The notes under the pieces are model-generated. The model saw nothing but the letters and a program-made list of their open reading frames with translations, made no database searches and was not told where the DNA came from. The position numbers and the translations under genes are program-made. A stretch of DNA of 64,000 nt from Siphonodentalium dalli (Eukaryota > Mollusca > Scaphopoda > Gadilida > Siphonodentaliidae): positions 188,300,369 through 188,364,368 of the forward strand of contig CP136061.1 in assembly GCA_032622095.1 (NCBI GenBank). The letters run 5' to 3'. Shown one piece after another: positions 58,255-64,000 of the stretch. Positions within the stretch are counted from its first letter, which is position 1. Each line of letters starts with the position of its first letter.

Positions 58255-58432
58255 CTACAAAGGAGTTACGTGCGATTCGGTGGCCACCGCGTGGTTGGAC
58301 ACTCCCTTTTCAAGATCGCTGTCATCTTCCAGTTCGTTTGGAATTTCTAGTAGGTGATCCTTGTTGAACTGATAGGTCAGAGCTGTATTCAGACAGTGTC
58401 CCATGGAATTGCCAGCTGAACGGATTCTGTCT
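58255..58432 (-). CDS. SLC1-like gene 2, last coding exon
   Basis: A 178-bp exon after TTACAG encoding DRIRSAGNSMGHCLNTAL, then TYQFNKDHLLEIPNELE and an acidic tail ending VTPL. Asp, Arg and Asn of the TM8 motif are kept; the Thr398 position is Ser and the Asp405 position is His. TYQFN is identical to gene 1. The stop lies at 58257-58255. Confidence 0.9.
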
Positions 58433-61400
58433 CTGTAATGAGACAACTACTACGTACAATACAACGACATCAATAGGTAAAACATACGCACAAGACACCA
58501 ACGAAATCAGAGGTAATGTGGTTTCGTTTAAGTAATTAGGGTCTATCGCTTACTCTTAGTTGTCATTTAATGACCATTTGTTTGTTTTTGTTTTTTTTTA
58601 CATTACATAATTATATCCATACACCCTATTTGCCAATATTAAAATAAACGTCGGTAAGACTTTTACCAAAGGACGATTGAGCGAATTGTCTACCATTGGA
58701 GTATAGCTATGTATTCTACAGCTCTATTAACGTTATCTATAATTACTTACTGGTGTTCGTGCAATATGATCCCTTATGGTACATCCGCACACTGGTAAAT
58801 GTTCCTGGATTTAGTCAAGCAGATCGTTTTAGTTTGTTTTATTTTATTTTTTTTATTTTGGGTATATTTAAGCCATTATATACACAGTTAAAAAATTCCC
58901 GTCGCTTTAACGGTGTCATACAGCGCAACATCGCTGACAACCTTGGACCGTTAAACATGCACATAAACATACACGTTTCAATGAAAATTGATGAACATGG
59001 GATTAATCGGTCCGTGTAATTGTAATAGTTGTACTTGTAAGTTGGAATTGTAGATATGTGATCATCCGTCACTTCGCGGCGTCAGTTCATTGTATACGGT
59101 GTTGTTATTGTTGACATTGAAGCTCTTGTGAATTACGCTGGCGCGAAAAGTATGTCCGCTCGTGTAAATGTACATGTATGTGCTTTGCACAATCAGAACA
59201 CTGTCAACTGGATTGAATAGTTCAATTTAAAAACAACACTGTCAACATTATAATAGCTGCTACGTTGTTGATGTTATTGTTGTTGTTGTTGTTGTTGTTG
59301 TTACCAGTGGTTGACATTGAAGCTCTTGTTAATTGTACCTGTATCCTCTTGTGTCAGTAAATGTGTCAATGTTTTGTTAGTCACAGCACTGTCAATTTCA
59401 ACATCAACAGTGAGCAGAATGAAGTCAGGTCACAGCCGACCTCTTCGTTTCTTCGAACTTCGACGATGCAGCCTCGAAGATCGCCCAGTTGTGACAATTT
59501 AGAGGAAAATATCAATGATTAAGCCGGTTTTCACACATTTACAACTAGGTGACAACTAGATGGGAGTCATAAAAAATGTCCGTATTTCATTGAAAAACAT
59601 TGCCACAACGCCCATCTAAATCATTCGGCGCACATAAGAGGCCAACTCCCTCATCCGACCATCACCAAACTCCATATAGATCTTCGGGGTGACCTCTAGA
59701 TGGGAGCAATACCTTAATTGGCACCAAAGTAGAGTGCTTGTGGAAATAGGTTTTTTTTTTACGGAATAACTGTCACAACATATAAATGAAAAAATAATAT
59801 TAATATCCAGTATTTATATATTTGTATAACAATATTAATATTATTAGAATAAGAACACGATAATTCTAGTTACTGCATCATTTATATTGGAGTCTAGTCT
59901 AACTATAAGTTGTAGGCTAGTATTTAATTTTGGTTACAAATTCATATGTTTATGAATTCATTAAAGAAAGTCACGAAAATACAAACTACGCACAGTTCGA
60001 ATTCTATATGAATGGAAGTTACGCTACAAGATCAAAATACATCGCGAGAACACAGTTTGTATGAACCCTACTCTAAAATAGTTTTAGTATGTCGTGGTGT
60101 TCGTCTGTAAATTCTGACTGATTTTTCACAGAGACTAACGCAACGTTATTCTAACGTTGTGTTCTTTTCTGTTCTGTTCAGGATATCCCTCTCTTTTTCA
60201 CATTTAGGCTATACAAGTTAAAATAAATATTTAAAACCTAGATTTTATTGGAAAGATTATTATATATAGGCCTACGTTTAAAATATTTACGTAAAAGTAA
60301 TTGTGTTGTGTTGTGTGCATTTAGAGTTATCCCTCGTGTATCTGGGATCTCAGCCAGTAGAGATTCGCCGATTTCAATCGAGTATCGTTCGACTGTTTCC
60401 AGGGATCTTAGCGAGGGAATAACAGTAAAATTCACAAGATGTGACATATATAGACCAAAATATGTGATGTACAATCGTAAACCAATCTTACAATTACCGC
60501 CGAGCAAACTTCCACCGATGGAGTATTTATTATATTTAGGGTTACCGATCTTGAAAAGTAGGTTAACTTTTCTTTACGGGATTCTCCTAATTGCGGCAAA
60601 ATGACAAAATAAAATTCGTGAGTGCTAAAAAACCCGGCACGTAATTTAATTACGGACGCAAGATAAGACGGATCGGCATTGCACAAAATGAATATACCGG
60701 ATCATTGTACTGAATACAATTAAACAATTAATAATACATAATAGATATCAGCAGTCAGATTATGTCACACTGTATGGAGTCACTGCAGTATATAATTTGG
60801 TTACCGATAAATATACTATTGAATTTTGACGCCATTAACTTTGAATCACGAACAATTTTCAGGGCCCATAAACCAACGGTGACTCATCGTACAACTTATG
60901 AAACCGGGCCGTCGGATTACGGCGGTCCGACACCGTCAAACCGACAGTGTATGCCATATCACAACATTGACGACACGTGATAAGGAAATTAATTACAATA
61001 CAATGATTAATCATGACGTCACGTGATACGGAAATAAATTACAATCCAATGATTAATCATGACACGTTATACGGAAATAAATTACAATCCAATGATTAAC
61101 CATGACGACACTTCAATCGCTTATGATTTATTGATTGGGGTTTAATGTCGCTTTGAGCAACTAAGGCCAGTTTTAGTGGTGGGGGGAAATCCGCACACTT
61201 ACGGCTAATCTAACAATGATTTCAGTAGCTGATAAACTCGTCGACCGTGTGCGGCAAACCACCTGGCAACTGGCAACTCCACCAGAAAACGATTTCGAAT
61301 TACAAAGTATACTATGGAAATAATTGGATTTGAACCCTTATCGCCAGCGCTGGAGGGCGAGACGGCTTGGAGTTGTACCCCTTATCGACTGAGCCACCGA

Positions 61401-63742
61401 GGCCCATCAAAATAACATCAATTAAACTCTTTGGTGTATGATTTGCATGGCTGAGGCCAACTTCAGTGTGATTGGATTGACAATATAAAAAGACATTATT
61501 TGAGCTACGTATGAGCGATAATTTGCTGTTTCAATGTATATTATATAGATAATGAATGGCTTGGAGTTGACTATGCCAAAATAGTGGTCCTCGAGGAGGA
61601 ATAGTCCACGAGCCGCAGGCGAGTGGACTATTCCTCCTCGAGGACCACTATTTTGGCATAGTCAACGACAAGACATTCATTATTTATTATATTATATCGA
61701 ACATTTGTGCCAATTCTCACACAATTTCTGAGTCTGATTTTGTCACATTTTTATTTACCTTCAATTTTGGAAATCGGTCTCAGATTTTACAATTTACGGC
61801 AATATTTTGACGATGGCAGGGGAGCACAACTATGTTATTAGTTACATCTAACATAATTTCTTCATGATTCATTTCTATAAATACGTCATTAGCAAAGACA
61901 TTTTGGCGAAATTTTAGAAGTCAACTTGTTTAACTTCGATTAACCGGAAAAGGAAATTATAAATAACGTCCACTGGCAATGCAAAATTAGGACTAGCCGC
62001 TTGCCAACTAAACGGACAAACTATGAAATACATTGGCTTGATATCATCGGACATTTGTAAGATCATTGCAATTCATCAATAAATCTAATGATATACCGAT
62101 ATTGCAACAAATATCACACAAGGTATAGTTTAAGATTGGTCGTATCTTCAGGCGGCAGCCCGATTTCGCGAAATGAGTTTGTTACTATAAATAGAAAAAG
62201 AATAGTAGGCATGTAGGAATCCTACTGGGGTACTATCGTAAAATAGTATAGCAGTGTGCAGCCAATCAGAATGCGAGAAAGTCACGTGAGATACAATATA
62301 TAATGATAACTGGTTCTTATGGAGCTTTCAAGCGCAAAGTGTATGCCATATACATACACAATTACCAATTGAAACATGCTCATAGGGAAACAGATGTGAA
62401 TATCGCCACTTCTGTTATTACTTGTATTGTAATGTTATTGTCTCTGATGTCAATTCTAATAAGGAGAGATACGTTAATACTATTGGAATATTGTACTTAC
62501 AGTAGCCACTCCACGGCAAACAGCAAGGATATATCGCTGGTGGGAAAATTCAAAGATGATAGTAGAATAATGACGGTCACTATGCTTGCGCTGGGGACAG
62601 CCGGAAGTGCCAGCATAAGAACAACCGTGAGAAACCTGGGGAAAAATGATAATTATGTCTCCAAAGATCTTTTTAAAATAAGGTAACAGTACACAATGTC
62701 CAACAATTTTGTTCAACCAGGGAGTTGATTATTTACTTCCAATCAATGCTGAACCATTTTCCTTGGAAATATCGTTATGTGTTCTATCGATTTATTGAAT
62801 TATACCCCTTGCGTCAGTTGCCTGCTTTGAAATTATCAAAACACCCATAAATTTCAACTTGGTTTTTTGTCAATTAACCAAAAGAGAAATCACTACAGAG
62901 CTAATGCAATTAAGTAAATATATCACCACATGACGTAACCATGCATGTATTAGAACCAAGAAATTGGACTGGAAAAAGTTATCGTCGCTATTTCGAAATA
63001 TTACCTCAAATGCCAAGGGGAGAGGAATTGGGCTACATTCCCGAAGTTACGTCGAATAAGTTGATCAGCACCAAACTCGAATACTATCAGCTACAAGTGT
63101 AGATCCCGCATATAGTGACTTCCATATTTTCAGTTTTCCTGGATGCTAGATCAAAATTGTTAATGACGATTTCCATGCAAATATCCGACGAACATGTCAA
63201 ATTTAATGTGATTTCAATTTCAGCGGGGTTAATAATAATAATCAATGGAATGATATATAGCGCCTTTCAAAGTGGATTTGCTTCAGTGCACTTTACGTCG
63301 ATTGTTACCTCGGTTCATATTGTACGTGATACCGTTGTCACTCTCATCCCCCATGAGGAAGCAACTCCAACTGCAACTAATTCGTGCGCAAATCAAGTTT
63401 AACATACTGACAATAAATATCGACACCCATCGAAGTACCCCCGTAACGCATGGTTGGTGGGAATCAGACACAGTACGAGAGACCTTATATCTGGAATGTG
63501 GCGTACATCATTGACATTGTGAGTTAGAGCAATCCTGGTATACGTACCATATAGAAACATAATCTCCACTTGTCGGTTCTATTCCTGCGTATTCAATGAG
63601 AAATAGGCTTGAAATAATAATGTATACCCCACTGCATCCAGCATACAATGTGACACTGAACGGAACTGTGAAACGAACAAGTCGCTGATCCATGTTCTGC
63701 TTGTTTTCCATTGAATTGATCATTTCTGGAATAGCAACAGCT
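58255..63742 (-). CDS. Divergent SLC1-family transporter-like protein, gene 2 (3' end, three exons visible)
   Basis: A second SLC1-like gene enters from the right edge: exons 63742-63548, 62635-62501 and 58432-58255, all GT-AG, with phases as in gene 1. Earlier exons (N-terminus to HP1) lie beyond the window. The visible protein aligns with residues 345-543 of gene 1, roughly two-thirds identical in the TM7 exon, and shares the same unusual substitutions: YAGCS for NMDGT and LPAVPSAS in HP2, with His at the TM8 Asp405 position. The tail is about 30 residues shorter. It is probably a tandem duplicate of gene 1. Open frame and conserved splice sites argue against a pseudogene. Confidence 0.9.
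59272..59301. repeat. GTT trinucleotide microsatellite
   Basis: About ten GTT/TTG units. The following ttgacattgaagctcttgt is a direct repeat of 59113-59131. Confidence 0.9.
60963..61105. repeat. Three tandem units of 43-46 bp
   Basis: Three copies contain acacgtgataaggaaatt or its variants, then ttacaatccaatgattaatc. Located in the last intron of gene 2. Confidence 0.9.
61326..61406 (-). repeat. tRNA-derived SINE head
   Basis: The minus strand starts ggcctcggtggctcagtcga, contains an A box (TGGCTCAGTCGATAAGG) and a B box (GGTTCAAATCC) about 50 bp downstream, with a partly foldable anticodon region. It lacks a clear CCA-compatible acceptor stem, so a SINE head is preferred to a functional tRNA gene. 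Confidence 0.6.
61551..61681. repeat. Near-perfect 131-bp hairpin in gene 2 last intron
   Basis: Arms of about 60 bp (gttgactatgccaaaatagt, ggtcctcgaggaggaatagt) pair with only a few mismatches around a short central loop (gagccgcaggc). Outer aatgaat/attcatt extend it. Confidence 0.95.
61748..62300 (+). repeat. Dispersed duplicated segment, uninterrupted copy
   Basis: Homologous to 53680-54114 joined to 56586-56740. It represents the empty-site state for the 54115-56585 insertion. Lies within the last intron of gene 2, about 200 bp from an exon. Confidence 0.8.
62501..62635 (-). CDS. SLC1-like gene 2, exon homologous to gene 1 exon 10 (HP2-TM8 start)
   Basis: A 135-bp exon with acceptor CCCAG and donor GTAAGT. 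It encodes FLTVVLMLALPAVPSAS, IVTVIILLSSLNFPTSDI and SLLFAVEWL. Same length and phases as gene 1 exon 10. The HP2 tip VPSAS is shared with gene 1, so the change predates the duplication. Confidence 0.92.
62636..63547. other. Intron of SLC1-like gene 2
   Basis: Between two recognised exons; no additional exon or repeat that I can support. Confidence 0.6.
63548..63742 (-). CDS. SLC1-like gene 2, exon homologous to gene 1 exon 9 (HP1-TM7)
   Basis: A 195-bp exon with acceptor TTTCAG and donor GTACGT. It encodes AVAIPEMINSMENKQNMDQR, then LVRFTVPFSVTLYAGCSG and VYIIISSLFLIEYAGI. Same length and phase as gene 1 exon 9. NMDGT reads YAGCS, and the Gly of the P-x-G-x-T turn is Ser. Confidence 0.93.
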
Positions 63743-64000
63743 CTGAAAATAGTTATCATGAGTTATATATTTCACCTGGCAAACAATTATATAAACCATG
63801 ATTGTTTATTTGATGGCGGATCAACGCACAGATTATATGTATATTCCAATATTCCTAATTAAGATTCCAGAAATTCTACAAGATAATGCCCATGGGGCAG
63901 CACAAACGCGAGCACGTGCGCATTTTGACCGATCAACAACAAACAAAATCAACGAGATAGGTCCTGATTTTATATTATGGAACGCCGCTGACATTTTATA

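Noticed and set aside
58696-59072. 107-codon forward frame with a hydrophobic segment
   Set aside because: AT-rich composition explains it, and it lies in the last intron of gene 2 with no motif.
60238-60604. Overlapping 118- and 89-codon frames on opposite strands
   Set aside because: Neither shows a known motif; no splice context or repeats to support coding; lies within an intron of gene 2.
61326-61406. Functional tRNA gene on the minus strand
   Set aside because: A and B boxes are present but the acceptor and anticodon stems do not pair well; a SINE head is more likely.

Overview
The window is non-coding-rich metazoan DNA: AT-rich, intron-rich, and packed with degenerate non-LTR retrotransposons, foldback and MITE-like elements, minisatellites and microsatellites. 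No bacterial-style operons are present. The LINE fragment types, a Ty3/Gypsy Gag relic and a dispersed repeat around 4.5-4.8 kb that I associate with bivalve genomes suggest a lophotrochozoan, most likely a mollusc. That assignment is an inference, not proven by the sequence.

Only two host genes can be supported, both on the minus strand. Gene 1 (38334 to 12351) is a complete SLC1-family (glutamate/neutral amino-acid transporter fold) gene that I assembled from eleven exons. All introns are GT-AG, the phases agree at every junction, and the exons sum to 1632 nt, which is 543 codons plus a stop. Gene 2 (63742 to 58255, running off the right edge) is a paralogue of which the last three exons are visible. 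Two of these have exactly the sizes of the corresponding gene 1 exons (195 and 135 bp). Both proteins keep the SLC1 scaffold but have lost the residues that bind sodium and substrate in characterised members: NMDGT reads FAGGS and YAGCS, the TM8 aspartate reads Q and H, and the HP1 serine motif is broken in gene 1. They look like intact genes for non-canonical, probably not Na+-coupled, SLC1 proteins. This is the most interesting biology in the window.

Layout. 1-12.3 kb (downstream of gene 1): LINE relics, a GC-rich large palindrome (2.4-3.65 kb), a 3.2-kb foldback element (5.87-9.08 kb) interrupted by a 5'-truncated LINE, and a 41-bp minisatellite. 12.35-38.33 kb: gene 1, whose introns hold LINE fragments, a TTAA-flanked MITE, a 2-kb inverted-repeat element with palindromic satellite DNA, a degenerate array of palindromic AAGATGGC motifs, and several hairpin elements. 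38.3-58.2 kb (between the genes): a 2.6-kb element whose inverted arms are arrays of a palindromic 20-mer and which hosts two TTAA MITEs, a Gypsy Gag relic, and several inverted-repeat elements, one of them datable by its empty-site paralogue. 58.25-64 kb: the 3' end of gene 2 with a tRNA-derived SINE and a near-perfect 131-bp hairpin.

The two SLC1 genes are in the same orientation about 20 kb apart, consistent with tandem duplication. The repeats contain no intact autonomous element.
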